Source: a virus
IMG/VR virus record: IMGVR_UViG_3300037421_000079
Coordinates: 1 to 63,866 of that record
Strand: one strand, 5' to 3'
DNA: 63,866 nt
Shown: positions 29,687-39,488 of the stretch, piece after piece
How the letters are laid out: each line of letters begins with the position of its first letter
How positions within the stretch are numbered: the stretch's first letter is position 1
The notes under the pieces: model-generated
The model's input: only the letters and a program-made list of their open reading frames with translations
What the model was told of the DNA's origin: nothing
Databases searched by the model: none
Made by a program: the position numbers and the translations under genes

Positions 29687-31981
29687 ATGCCCATTGACGC
29701 CCCCCGCCCTCCCACCGAGCAGGAAAATCCGTTCCTCCCCGCTGGGCCTCCTCCCAACATCCTGGAGGACTTCGCCGGCATCAACACGTCCACGACCCGG
29801 GCCGGCGTCGACGACAAGCAGATGTGGTGGTGCGACGGGTTTTACCCGATCGACCGGCGCAACTTGCGGACCATGTACGGGGTGGGGCCGGCGCTCTACA
29901 CGGCGACCGGCGGGCTCACGATCGTCATGTACGCGTTTGCCAACATCGGGGCGACCCCGTACGCGATCGTGTTCCTGTCGGACGGCTCCGTCGTGGCCGT
30001 CAACACCAATACGGCGGCGGTCACGACCGTGATGACGGCGGGGACCATCGTCAGTTCGAGCATCCAGACGATCGGCGTCTCTCAGTGGGGCCGGCAATTC
30101 GTCATCATCGTCTCGGGCTCGGTCGGAAACCCGAATGGGTATTGGCTGTGGGATGGCTCGCTTCTCTACGGTCCCGGCGCGCTCGGGCCGATTGTCACGC
30201 TCACCAATACGGGCACGTCTTACGTATCTGCACCAGGCGTTCTTGTTTCGGGCGGGCACGGCATGGGGGCCACCTTTGCGGCGGCTATCGCCAATGGCGT
30301 TGTGACGAGCGTGACTATCACCAACCCGGGCTCAGGCTATTTGGCGGGTGACAGCGTCAGCCTTGTGTTTTCTGGCGGCAACTCGACCGGATCGGGTGCG
30401 TCGATAACGGCGGCACTCGGCCACGCGGCAGGAAGTGGCGCTTCGCTTACCGCGCTCACCAGCTTGGTTCCGGCAGGGTTCAATAGTCACTACACGGTTT
30501 ACAGCGTCAGCATCGTCAATGGCGGGTCAGGCTACAGCGCGTTCGCGGCGGCGACGTGTTCGAGTGGCAACTCTGTCGGTGGGCAGCAGGCAGCCTTGGG
30601 GCTGACAATTTCAGGTGGCGTCATTACTGGCGTCAGCATCGCCAATGGCGGCGTGTATTCCACCAGCACGGTGCCGACCGTGGCGGTTAACGATACCGGG
30701 CTCTACTACGTGGCGTCGACCAGCATCGTTGCGCCTGGTTCAGGGTACAGCAATGCCGTGAAGATAACTGCGTCTGGCGGCGGTGGTCCAGTGACGCAAG
30801 CGACGTTTCAGGCGGGACTGACGAACGGTTCGATCACGTCGGTCTTGATAACGAATCCGGGCGTTTATGGGAGCAACAGCGCCCCGACTCTCGCGATCAG
30901 CGACACGTTCGTGACCGCCGCCGGTACTGTCCAACTGATGCCGTTCGGCATCCAGGGCACGGCGGTGCAGACGTACGCGGGGCGGGTGTGGGTCGCGAAT
31001 GGCGCCAGTGTGTTCTTCACCGCGCCGGGCTCGCAGATCGACTTTGCCACCAGCGACGGTGGCGGCAACTTCATCTCGTCCGATTCATTCCTGCGGGTGT
31101 TTTACTCGCAACTCATTCAGACCAACGGGTTCCTGTACCTGATTGGGGATTCCTCGCTCAACTATATCTCAGGCGTTTCGGTCTCAGGCTCGCCTCCGAC
31201 CACGACATTCACCAACCAGAACGCCGACCCGCAGGTAGGGACGCCCTACGCGTCGACCGGCGACCTGTTTGGCCGCAACATCGTGTTCGCCAACAGCTTC
31301 GGGGTGCACGTCAGTTACGGGGCGGCCGTCACCAAGATCAGCGAAGCGCTCGACGGAGTCTGGAATACAGTCGCTAATTTCGGCGGCCTGCAGCTGTCGG
31401 CCGCCAACGCGACGGTGTTCGGCAAGCGCATCTGGATGGTGCTCAGCCAGATCATCGACCCAGTCACGCTCGCGACCGTCAACCGGCTGTTCTGCTGGGA
31501 CGGCAAGAAGTGGTTCGCGACCCACCAGGATCACGCCCTCACGTTCATCCAGCACCAGGAGATCAACTCGGTGTTCATCGCCTACGGGACGGACGGCACC
31601 ACTATCTGGCCGCTGTTCCAGAGTCCGTCGTCGGGCTTTACCAAGGTGGTGCAGTCGCGCCTGTGGGACGCGCCCGGCGGCTATCTGTTCAACAAGACCG
31701 AGACTCGATTCTGGGCACTGGCGCAGTATTACTCTGCGTCTTCGCCCGACCTGACGGTCGACATCGACAACGAGCAGAATGCCTACCCGTACGCGACTCA
31801 GACCGGGAGCGCTCACGTGACGATCACGGGTCCGGCCGGGGCGGGCTACTTCGTGACGCCCCCGCAGGCGGTCGGGCAGGCGGGCGTGCTGTCCGGCATG
31901 ACCATCAGGACGACGGCGGCCGACATGTCGCTGATCAGCGCGATGCTGGGCGGCTACGCGGTCGCGGCTTACAGGGGCTGA
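29687..31981 (+). CDS. Large tail protein (tail-tubular-B-like position) with GxGY repeats
   Basis: A 764-residue protein; GGAGG precedes ATG 29687. The first 170 and last 350 residues look like a continuous nozzle-type tail protein (VDDKQMWWCDGFYPIDRRNL; LFCWDGKKWFATHQDH). Residues about 170-410 hold at least five repeats of the type 'VTITNPGSGYLAGD', 'SIVNGGSGYSAF', 'SIVAPGSGYSNA'. It follows the tail-tubular-A-like pair, matching podovirus gp12 order. Confidence 0.7.
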   Translation: MPIDAPRPPTEQENPFLPAGPPPNILEDFAGINTSTTRAGVDDKQMWWCDGFYPIDRRNLRTMYGVGPALYTATGGLTIVMYAFANIGATPYAIVFLSDGSVVAVNTNTAAVTTVMTAGTIVSSSIQTIGVSQWGRQFVIIVSGSVGNPNGYWLWDGSLLYGPGALGPIVTLTNTGTSYVSAPGVLVSGGHGMGATFAAAIANGVVTSVTITNPGSGYLAGDSVSLVFSGGNSTGSGASITAALGHAAGSGASLTALTSLVPAGFNSHYTVYSVSIVNGGSGYSAFAAATCSSGNSVGGQQAALGLTISGGVITGVSIANGGVYSTSTVPTVAVNDTGLYYVASTSIVAPGSGYSNAVKITASGGGGPVTQATFQAGLTNGSITSVLITNPGVYGSNSAPTLAISDTFVTAAGTVQLMPFGIQGTAVQTYAGRVWVANGASVFFTAPGSQIDFATSDGGGNFISSDSFLRVFYSQLIQTNGFLYLIGDSSLNYISGVSVSGSPPTTTFTNQNADPQVGTPYASTGDLFGRNIVFANSFGVHVSYGAAVTKISEALDGVWNTVANFGGLQLSAANATVFGKRIWMVLSQIIDPVTLATVNRLFCWDGKKWFATHQDHALTFIQHQEINSVFIAYGTDGTTIWPLFQSPSSGFTKVVQSRLWDAPGGYLFNKTETRFWALAQYYSASSPDLTVDIDNEQNAYPYATQTGSAHVTITGPAGAGYFVTPPQAVGQAGVLSGMTIRTTAADMSLISAMLGGYAVAAYRG

Positions 31982-32358
31982 TGATGGCCAGTCTAGCCGC
32001 ACTTTGGAATATCCCTCAGTCGCCGGCCGAGTTCGCCATGTGGACCTTCAACCATGCGGCCACCCACCAGGACATCAACCGGTTCATCAGCCAGCAGTTC
32101 GCCCCGAACGGGCAGCCGGGCAGCGGACTGGTGCTGCCGTCCTATGTGCTCGACCCGACCGACCCCAAGGACCCGAACGCGACGCTGACCTGGGCCTATC
32201 AGCACGCGATTATGCACCAGAATCAGAATGCCGTATTGGGCATTGCCGGGCAGGACCTCACTGAGTTAGACTGGCAGGACGCAGAAGCCATGGCGGGCTG
32301 GTTCCAGGATCACGTTTTCGAGCACGTGCAGGCCGCCCAGAAGCTAGGAATCCCCTGA
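31981..32358 (+). CDS. Hypothetical virion-region protein
   Basis: A 125-residue protein, MMASLAALWNIPQSPAEFAM..., rich in His/Gln/Trp, mainly helical. It overlaps both neighbours by TGATG-type junctions. Unknown function, probably structural by position. Confidence 0.65.
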   Translation: MMASLAALWNIPQSPAEFAMWTFNHAATHQDINRFISQQFAPNGQPGSGLVLPSYVLDPTDPKDPNATLTWAYQHAIMHQNQNAVLGIAGQDLTELDWQDAEAMAGWFQDHVFEHVQAAQKLGIP

Positions 32359-32522
32359 TGCGCGACGAAGATTTTATTACTCTTCGAGAAACGGTGAAGT
32401 GCACGTTCGTCTACCTCTCGGATGAGCCGCTGCTGCCGATCACGCACTATGTCGGGTTCGTACCCGTAGTGAACTCGGCTGAGCCCGAGCCGAAGCGATA
32501 CCAGTTCCGAAGGAGTGATTGA
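32358..32522 (+). CDS. Small hypothetical protein
   Basis: A 54-residue protein (MRDEDFITLRETVKCTFVYL ...). It fills the gap exactly, with a TGATG overlap on each side, and supplies the AGGAG ribosome-binding site of the next gene inside its last codons. Unknown function. Confidence 0.6.
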   Translation: MRDEDFITLRETVKCTFVYLSDEPLLPITHYVGFVPVVNSAEPEPKRYQFRRSD

Positions 32523-33004
32523 TGGCCCAGCCCGCCCGCAAGCCAGACGAGCCCGTTGCCGCCGCTGGCGGCCACCAGTCCGTCATCCGCCGGTTCGACC
32601 TCGCGGACCTGCAGGAGCACGGCGGCTGGATCATCCCGCGCCTGCGCGAGGCGTACCCGAGCGTGCGCGAGGGCGCGCTCGCCGGCTGGCTCAAGAGCGC
32701 GATCTACTCCAACGAGCACATGTTCCTCTACTGCCCGGACGGGGTCGCGATGGCGCAGGTGCTGCGCAACATCAGCCTGGAGGCCGCCCCGTTCGTGCAG
32801 GAGCGGTTCGTCTGGGTGCGGGACAAGAGCGACCCCGAGCAGGTGCGGTCGTGCGCGCGTTTCTACGAGGAGTTCCACCGCTGGGCCAAGCAGCTCGGCT
32901 GCGAGGTCATGTTCGTGGAGGAGTCGTCCGACGTGCCGCACGAGATGGTCAAGGAGAAGGTCGGCCGGGTGTTCACTCGCACGCAGCAGTTTGTGAGGAT
33001 GTAG
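32522..33004 (+). CDS. GNAT-like protein in virion operon
   Basis: A 160-residue protein with a disordered N-terminus then LREAYPSVREGALAGWLKSA, MFLYCPDGVAMAQVLRNISL and CARFYEEFHRWAKQLGCEVM. It follows the alternation of helix and strand of GNAT-fold proteins that podophages encode in this position. A specific acceptor cannot be assigned. Confidence 0.55.
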   Translation: MAQPARKPDEPVAAAGGHQSVIRRFDLADLQEHGGWIIPRLREAYPSVREGALAGWLKSAIYSNEHMFLYCPDGVAMAQVLRNISLEAAPFVQERFVWVRDKSDPEQVRSCARFYEEFHRWAKQLGCEVMFVEESSDVPHEMVKEKVGRVFTRTQQFVRM

Positions 33005-33005
33005 C

Positions 33006-33485
33006 GTGTCGATCATCTACCGGCGAGTGAAGTACGAGGAGGCGCGTGGTGTCATCGACGCGCTGCTGCCCGCGCACCACGCCGAGTTCGGCGATGCTGA
33101 CCTCCCGCTCGCGATGAACTGGGACTTCTACTGCGCTCTGGAGAAGCTGGGCCACATGTTCTGGGTGGTGGCGAGCGAAGACGAAAGGCCAATCGGGTAC
33201 GCGTTCGCGTTCGTGCACCCACACCCGTCCTCGATCGGCAGTCTCGTCGGCACCGTGGCGATATTCTTCGTGGAGGAACGGCCGGGACGAGCGCTTCTCG
33301 TGCGCTCGCTGCTCGGGCATACGATCTGGCTGCTCAAGAGCTATCCGATCCGTCGCGTATACGTTCGCACCGATTACGAGCGCAGCGTCGGCCGCCTGTT
33401 GGAGCCTATCGGCTTCGAGCCTATCGATGTAGGCTACGGCATGGTGGTCGAGACCAGGGAGGCGGCTCATGCCAGAGCTTCTTGA
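33006..33485 (+). CDS. GNAT-family acetyltransferase-like protein
   Basis: A 159-residue protein from a GTG. FWVVASEDERPIGYAFAFVHPHP and GTVAIFFVEERPGRALLVRSLLGH form the beta4-alpha3 acetyl-CoA region with an RPGRALL pyrophosphate loop. YVRTDYERSVGRLLEPIGFE is the closing motif. Two consecutive GNAT-fold genes between tail and internal virion proteins suggest a virion or host-modification role. Confidence 0.7.
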   Translation: MSIIYRRVKYEEARGVIDALLPAHHAEFGDADLPLAMNWDFYCALEKLGHMFWVVASEDERPIGYAFAFVHPHPSSIGSLVGTVAIFFVEERPGRALLVRSLLGHTIWLLKSYPIRRVYVRTDYERSVGRLLEPIGFEPIDVGYGMVVETREAAHARAS

Positions 33486-34518
33486 CCTTGCCCCGGCGTT
33501 CGGGGAGGCCCTCACTGGCCTGTTCGGGGCGGGTGAGGCCGCAGCGCCGGACTTGGCGGCGGGCGCGCTCAGCGGCGCGGCGACCGGCACGGCGAGCGCT
33601 GGCTTGGACCTCGCGTCGATGGCGGCTCCCGCAGGCGCTGCGGGTCTCTCGGCGGGCAACTTCGCGGCGGCCGATAGTGCGCTGCCGATGAATGCCTCGC
33701 TGACCTCTGGTACCGGCAACCTGACCGACATGGCGATGACCGGGCCGGGCATCAACCTGCCGGCCCTCGACCCGAATACCGGCATGCCGCTCTCGTCGCC
33801 CGGCACGTTCGACGCGACCTCCGGGGCGTCCGGCGGCTGGGGTGGAACAATGACCAGCGGGACTGCGCCGTCGATCACGCCAGCGGCCGACCCGCTGGCG
33901 TCGCTCGACGTGACGGGCGCGGCAGGTCAGGCGACCGGCGCGGCGACCGGCGCCACATCCGCACTGCCCGCCGACCAGAGCCTGCTCAGCAGTCTCCTGT
34001 CCGGCGCGACCAAACAGGTGACCGGCAACCCGGTCGGCCTCGCGGCGGCTACGGGCGGCCTGGCGCTCAACTTGCTCAAGGGCAACCAGACCGACCCGGC
34101 GCTCGCCCAAGAGGCCCAGCTTGCCAACTCGGCCAACGCGCAGGCCGCCCAGATGACCAAGTACCTGCAGACCGGCACCCTGCCGCCGGGCTTGCAGACG
34201 GCGGTCGACCAAGCGGTGGCGGCCCAGAAGGCCAGGATCATCTCCAATCACGCCGCGCAGGGCCAGAGTACGGACCCGACCCAGAACAGCGCGCTCGCCC
34301 AGGAATTGTCGAGCATCGATCTTCAGGCGACCGCCCAGATCGCCCAGATCGCCACCAGCCTCTACACGCAGGGCATCAACATGATGCAGATCGACGCCAG
34401 CCTGCTCAACAACATCTACCAGGCCGACGTGGCGCAGAACAAACAGGTTGGCGACGCGCTGACGAACTTCGCGAAGGCGCTCGCGCCTTCCACCAACTTG
34501 AACTTGGTCAAGGTGTGA
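33469..34518 (+). CDS. Internal virion protein A (gp14-like)
   Basis: A 349-residue protein. It has an Ala/Gly/Thr-rich low-complexity N-terminal 170 residues, then helical Gln/Ala-rich sequence (EAQLANSANAQAAQMTKYLQ) and SLLNNIYQADVAQNKQVGDA near the end. Composition and place ahead of two very large proteins match the smallest ejection-core protein of podoviruses. Overlaps the GNAT gene by 17 bp. Confidence 0.65.
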   Translation: MPELLDLAPAFGEALTGLFGAGEAAAPDLAAGALSGAATGTASAGLDLASMAAPAGAAGLSAGNFAAADSALPMNASLTSGTGNLTDMAMTGPGINLPALDPNTGMPLSSPGTFDATSGASGGWGGTMTSGTAPSITPAADPLASLDVTGAAGQATGAATGATSALPADQSLLSSLLSGATKQVTGNPVGLAAATGGLALNLLKGNQTDPALAQEAQLANSANAQAAQMTKYLQTGTLPPGLQTAVDQAVAAQKARIISNHAAQGQSTDPTQNSALAQELSSIDLQATAQIAQIATSLYTQGINMMQIDASLLNNIYQADVAQNKQVGDALTNFAKALAPSTNLNLVKV

Positions 34519-34519
34519 C

Positions 34520-36214
34520 GTGGCCGACGGCGACGCCACCACCCTGGAGCGGACGGACGACCAGCCGGTCGACATCGCGGCTGAGGCGGCCCCGCGCTTG
34601 GGCGTTCCCAGCCTGACGGCCGACATCCCGCCGGACGTGTCCGAGGGACTTGCGGGCCTGCAGCGCGATAAGCTCGCCAGGACCGAGGCGGTCGCCGAGC
34701 GCACGTTCGCGGGTCTCGACCAGGATCGCACCCGGGCGCTGCGCGCCTATGAGGCGTCGGGCGTTGGCCCCAACGACGTGCGGCCGTGGAACGCCGAGGC
34801 CGAGTGGAAGGACCGCAACTCCGACCCACTGGAGCGGTTCGGCTCGCTTGCGTCCGTGGTCGGTATCCTGGGGGCGGCCTTCACCCACCAGCCGCTGACC
34901 AACTCGCTCAACGCGTCGGCCGCCGCCATGGAGGCCATCAAGGCGGGAGACGCGGAGAGCTACAAGCGCGCGCACGAGGCCTGGAAGGACAACAGCGAAC
35001 TCGTCATCAAGCGCGCCCAGATGATGCACCAGCACTACCAGGACGCCGTCGAGCTGATGAAGACCGACATGGTGGCGGGCGAGGCTAAGATGAGGGTGGT
35101 GGCCAACCAGTTCGGCGACAAGCAGGCGCTGTTCTTGACCGAGCACGGCATGAACGCCGACCTGATGACGCTGATCGAGAAGCGCAACAAGGCGAATCTC
35201 GACTACGCGGAGCACATGCCGGCCGCCATGCAGGCGGCCGAGAAGACCGCCGACCTGATGGAGAGCACCCGGGACATCCCCAAGGGCAGCCCCGAGTACG
35301 CGCAGGCGGTACACGAGTGGAACGCCCGCTGGGACCCGTACGCGACGCGTCGGGCGGGACAGACTGGTGCCGACCAGGAATTTATTCGGCATTACTATGC
35401 CGAGAAACCGAACTCCACCACGGAAGAATTTACTCAGGCGTTCGGCGAGTTCAAGCGGGGCCAGAAGCCCGAGAAGACGCTCACGCCCGACCAGGAGTTC
35501 GTGCAGCGGTTCTTCGCCGAGCACCCAGACGCCAACACGGTAGACTTCGCCAAGGCGTACGACGACTTCAAGGCGAAGCAGAAGCCGGCCGGGAACGCGC
35601 CCGTGCGCACGCCCGGCCGTGCCCAGCAGGAGGAGATCGACCGGCGCACGAAGGAGTACGAGGCTGCCGGCATGGACCACCAGGCAGCGTTCAACCGGGC
35701 CACCAAGGAGGTGAAGACCGTCAGCGCGCCGCCGATCACCGGCAACAAGCGCGAGCAGCTCGAAGGCCACGTCCAGCAGTACGACAACGCGGTCGACATC
35801 ATCGACAAGTCCACCAAGGTGCTGGAGAAGTACGTGGGCGCCGCCGGCATCGCGGGCCGCATCACCCGCACCAAGGAGCGGATCGGCAACATCTTCGGCT
35901 CGAACGACACCGACCGGGTGCAGTTCATGCGCGACATCGAGCGCCTGCAGGCGATGGCCCCGCAGTTGTTGCTCGACCGGGCCGGCCGCCCGCTGTCTGC
36001 CGAGGCCGCCAAGATCACCGACATCGTGGCGGGCATCAACGCGGGCGACACCACTGCCAACACCATGCGGGCGCTCCGGGACCTCAAGGCGGTGCTGCGC
36101 AAGATGCAGGGTGATGCGAAGGGCCGGCTGGACGGCAAGACCGAGGCGCCCGCGGCTGAGCCCGCGCCGCCCTCGAATGCCGAGGCTCCGTGGCTCAATG
36201 ACCCGGTGAAGTGA
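34520..36214 (+). CDS. Internal virion protein B with internal duplication
   Basis: A 564-residue, largely helical protein from a GTG. Two adjacent related segments, DQEFIRHYYAEKPNSTTEEF (from about 35377) and DQEFVQRFFAEHPDANTVDF (from about 35490), each continue to a KxxQKP turn, so the unit of about 37 residues is duplicated. It probably belongs to the ejectosome. Context-based call. Confidence 0.65.
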   Translation: MADGDATTLERTDDQPVDIAAEAAPRLGVPSLTADIPPDVSEGLAGLQRDKLARTEAVAERTFAGLDQDRTRALRAYEASGVGPNDVRPWNAEAEWKDRNSDPLERFGSLASVVGILGAAFTHQPLTNSLNASAAAMEAIKAGDAESYKRAHEAWKDNSELVIKRAQMMHQHYQDAVELMKTDMVAGEAKMRVVANQFGDKQALFLTEHGMNADLMTLIEKRNKANLDYAEHMPAAMQAAEKTADLMESTRDIPKGSPEYAQAVHEWNARWDPYATRRAGQTGADQEFIRHYYAEKPNSTTEEFTQAFGEFKRGQKPEKTLTPDQEFVQRFFAEHPDANTVDFAKAYDDFKAKQKPAGNAPVRTPGRAQQEEIDRRTKEYEAAGMDHQAAFNRATKEVKTVSAPPITGNKREQLEGHVQQYDNAVDIIDKSTKVLEKYVGAAGIAGRITRTKERIGNIFGSNDTDRVQFMRDIERLQAMAPQLLLDRAGRPLSAEAAKITDIVAGINAGDTTANTMRALRDLKAVLRKMQGDAKGRLDGKTEAPAAEPAPPSNAEAPWLNDPVK

Positions 36215-39192
36215 TGCCCGAAGCCGCCCTCGACATGGACGCTGCTTCTGCGGGACTGACGGCCGATCCGGCTGTCGCGGCGTTCGTCGGGACCCCCAAG
36301 GAGCTGCCCCGGATCGCGACGCCGCGCGAGTACGAGCTGCTGCCGCAGGGGTCCGACTACCTGGACCCGGAGGGGCAGAAGCGCCTCAAGCCCTGGTCGG
36401 TCACGTCCGCCAAGGACTACGAGGAGGTGCCCGAGGGGTCCGAGTACCGCGACCCGACCGGCACGACCCGGCTCAAGCCTCGCTACCAGGGCGTCGGCAT
36501 GACGGCCCAGACCCTCTACGACATGGCCCTGACCGACCGCGAGCGCGAGAAGGTCCTGGAGCGGTCCTACCCGGGCAAGGTCAGGAAGGCGGAGGGAGGC
36601 GACTACTACGTCGACGACGAAGGCACTTTGCGCAAGCCGGGCAGGGGTGTGGAGCGCGTGTTTGGCGCCGTCGCGGCGATGACAGCCCCTACCGGTTTGG
36701 GCGCCCTGGGCGCCCTGGGGGGCGGTGCGGTGGGCACGCTGGGGGGTCCCGGCGGCACCGTGGTGGGCACGATGGCAGGTGGGGCGTCCGGCTCGCTCCT
36801 GGGGCAGTCGTTCAACGACCTCGTGCTCCAGCTCGCGGGCGTGTACGACCGCACCCCCGGCGAGGAGCTGACCAACCTGGGGCTGTCGGCGGCAGCCGGC
36901 GCGTCGGGCGCGGGCGTCGGGCGCGGGATCGCCACTGTGGTGCGGGGCGCGGGTGGCGCGAGCGCGCTCGGGCAGGCGCTTCCCCAGCTCGGTGCCAAGT
37001 TCGTGGGCGCGGAGGCCGAGGGCCTGCGCACCGCACGTTCACTCGCCGACAAGGGCGTGCTGCCGCCCCCGTCCGGCTGGGCCAAGGAGGCGCCGCACAT
37101 TCAGAACATCGTCGAGGTGTTCGACTCGGCGTTCCACACCCAGGAGCCGCTGCTGCAGTCGGCCACCGAGCACTATGAGAAGGGCGCCCAGGGTATCTTG
37201 CGCGATCTCGGCGTCGAGAAGCCGGGGCCGGTTGTCAAGCCGACCGCCGCCCCGTCGACCGAGGAGGCGGGCGTCAAACTTTTGGCAAAAGCCCGCGAAG
37301 AATCCACCGCCGCGGACGCCCGTTTGCGGGCCGCGCTCGACGCCCGCAAGGTCGAGGCGGCGGCCGGCACGGCCGAGCGGCAGGGCGCGCACGAGGCCCA
37401 GACCGAGACCCTGCGGGCGGCCGAGCACGAGGCCAGGGAGAAGGCTCAGGGGCTGATCGACGCCGGGTTCGCGGACATCCAGCGCGACGCCGACGAGGCC
37501 ATGCGGGCCACGAAGGCGGGTCACAACAGCGGCGACCTGTGGTGGCGGGTGGGCGAGAAGCTCAAGGCAATCAAGCAGGGCATCTCCGAGCGCGCCCGCA
37601 CCATGTACGACCGGGCCGACGAGCTGGCGGGCGAGCACCGGCCCGACATCGGCGGCCTGCCCGAGAGCGCGAGCGCCTTCCTGGAGCAGCTGCCCGAGGG
37701 GTTCGAGAGCAAGTACCCGACGATCGTCCGCCAACTGCGCGACCTTGCGGGCGTCGAGAAGGTCGATCCCAAGACCGGGCTGCCGACCGGCGAGTGGGAG
37801 AAGCCGCCCGTGCAGCCGACGTTCGGGCAACTGCATAACCTGCGCTCGATCCTGCGGGCCAACTACAGCAGTCTCGACCTGACGCCCGACATCAAGCAGG
37901 GCACGTTCAAGTATTTTGCCCACAAGGTCGACAACATTTTAAGTGATCCGGGCGCGACGCCCGAGCTGCAGGAGGCGGCGCGCGCGCTTAGGTCGGCGGA
38001 CGACTTCTACCGCGAGTCGATGGGGCCGCTCACCGACCGGCACATCCAGGCGGTCATGAACGGCCTGGAGTCCGGGATGCCGGCCGACCCCAAGGTGCTG
38101 TTCTCGACCCTGGTGAAGGAAGGTCGTTCGGACCTGACCGCCAAGGTGCGCGAAATGGTCGGCCCGAACCTGTGGGCCGGCGTCAAGGCTGCGGACACGC
38201 AGGAGATGCTCGACGCGTCCAAGACCCTGGTGCCCGGCCAGATCGACGGGCGCGCGTTCGCCCGGCAAGTCCTGGAGCGGCACCGCGGCAACATGCTGGA
38301 GGCCGTGCACGGCCGAGAAGCGTCAGCGAAGCTGCTCAAGCAAGCGCAGGACATCGAGATGCTGGACGGGCGCCTCGACGTGAGCGTGCGGCCGAACGAC
38401 ACCGTGTCGGACGTGATCCGCAAGGCGAGCGAGGCCGCCCAGGCCGTCAAGGAGGCCGCCCGGCTCGATCCGATCGGCGCGTTCAAGAAAGAAATGAAGC
38501 AGATCGAGACCGAGCACCGCGCCCAGGTCGGCAAGATGCGGGCCGAGCGCAAGTCCGATCCGCTCGGCTTCCTGTACGAGCCCTCGACGCTCGCGAGTCA
38601 GGCTGTCGATAAAATTCTTGGCAGCGAGGACCTGATCCTGGCCGCCGCCGCCAAGTTTGGCGAGCAGTCGCCCGAGTTCGGCCTGATGCGGCAGCTGTGG
38701 GCGCAGCGGGTGCTGGAGAACACGTTGCGGCCGGGCGAGCGGCTCGCCAAGGTGTCCGAGGAAGTCCAGCGGGTGATGTTCCCGGGCGTGACTCTCAAGC
38801 AGATGCAGACACTGGCCAAGGAGATGGACTTCCTGCTGGACACCCGGCGGGCCGCCAAGGGGACCGCGCAGGGCATGAGCGCCATGGCCAAGGTCGAGCA
38901 CCCGTGGTCGCACATCCTCGGGGGCGGGGGCCTCGTCGGCAAGGTGCTCTCGGCCCCCACCAAGGTGATCCCGGGCAGCGACGCCATGGGGCGCTTCATC
39001 CTGGGCGGCTACTACGGCCTGATCAGGAAGATGGCGACCTCGCCCGCGACCCTGCGCTGGTTCGAGAAGGGCCTGACGGGCAGCCCCGAGGAGAAGGCGG
39101 CGGTCAGGGCGGTGATCAGCAAGACCCTGCAGAAGGGCGGCGCGGTCGGGGCGGGGGCCGGCGAGGCGGCGGAGCAGCAGGGGCTGCAGTGA
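36214..39192 (+). CDS. Large internal virion / ejection protein
   Basis: A 992-residue protein, the largest gene. It has an N-terminal region with repeated short units (YELLPQGSDYLDPEGQKRLK and YEEVPEGSEYRDPTGTTRLK), a Gly-rich hydrophobic segment at about 150-200 (GLGALGALGGGAVGTLGGPG) that could insert in a membrane, and long charged helices to the end. Size, order and a membrane-active glycine segment fit gp15/gp16-type DNA-ejection proteins. No transglycosylase motif was seen. Confidence 0.7.
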   Translation: MPEAALDMDAASAGLTADPAVAAFVGTPKELPRIATPREYELLPQGSDYLDPEGQKRLKPWSVTSAKDYEEVPEGSEYRDPTGTTRLKPRYQGVGMTAQTLYDMALTDREREKVLERSYPGKVRKAEGGDYYVDDEGTLRKPGRGVERVFGAVAAMTAPTGLGALGALGGGAVGTLGGPGGTVVGTMAGGASGSLLGQSFNDLVLQLAGVYDRTPGEELTNLGLSAAAGASGAGVGRGIATVVRGAGGASALGQALPQLGAKFVGAEAEGLRTARSLADKGVLPPPSGWAKEAPHIQNIVEVFDSAFHTQEPLLQSATEHYEKGAQGILRDLGVEKPGPVVKPTAAPSTEEAGVKLLAKAREESTAADARLRAALDARKVEAAAGTAERQGAHEAQTETLRAAEHEAREKAQGLIDAGFADIQRDADEAMRATKAGHNSGDLWWRVGEKLKAIKQGISERARTMYDRADELAGEHRPDIGGLPESASAFLEQLPEGFESKYPTIVRQLRDLAGVEKVDPKTGLPTGEWEKPPVQPTFGQLHNLRSILRANYSSLDLTPDIKQGTFKYFAHKVDNILSDPGATPELQEAARALRSADDFYRESMGPLTDRHIQAVMNGLESGMPADPKVLFSTLVKEGRSDLTAKVREMVGPNLWAGVKAADTQEMLDASKTLVPGQIDGRAFARQVLERHRGNMLEAVHGREASAKLLKQAQDIEMLDGRLDVSVRPNDTVSDVIRKASEAAQAVKEAARLDPIGAFKKEMKQIETEHRAQVGKMRAERKSDPLGFLYEPSTLASQAVDKILGSEDLILAAAAKFGEQSPEFGLMRQLWAQRVLENTLRPGERLAKVSEEVQRVMFPGVTLKQMQTLAKEMDFLLDTRRAAKGTAQGMSAMAKVEHPWSHILGGGGLVGKVLSAPTKVIPGSDAMGRFILGGYYGLIRKMATSPATLRWFEKGLTGSPEEKAAVRAVISKTLQKGGAVGAGAGEAAEQQGLQ

Positions 39193-39488
39193 GCAAGCAC
39201 AAGACCATCGACGACCTCGTCGCCCGGGTGATCGAGGACGCCCTCGACAAGGGCTGCAAGCTGGCCGACCGGGTCGAGGCCCTCAAGGTCGTGACTACCT
39301 ACCACGCCCTCACCCTCAAGCACCGCCGGCACGACGACGGCGGGGGCGGCTTGACCTGGGAGGACATTCAGCGCGAAGTACACGGCGCTGGCGACTTGCC
39401 AGCCACGGAGGCCCAGAATGGCACCGAAGTTCGAGGTCGTGCAGGACGACGAATTGACCGACCGACCGGCGGCACGCACAGCGCCTGA
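39189..39488 (+). CDS. Small hypothetical protein
   Basis: A 99-residue protein from a GTG overlapping the ejection gene stop. The first 50 residues form helices (HKTIDDLVARVIEDALDKG). The C-terminal third overlaps the next gene by 71 bp and is low-complexity, so the protein may have extended recently. Function unknown. Confidence 0.55.
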   Translation: MSKHKTIDDLVARVIEDALDKGCKLADRVEALKVVTTYHALTLKHRRHDDGGGGLTWEDIQREVHGAGDLPATEAQNGTEVRGRAGRRIDRPTGGTHSA

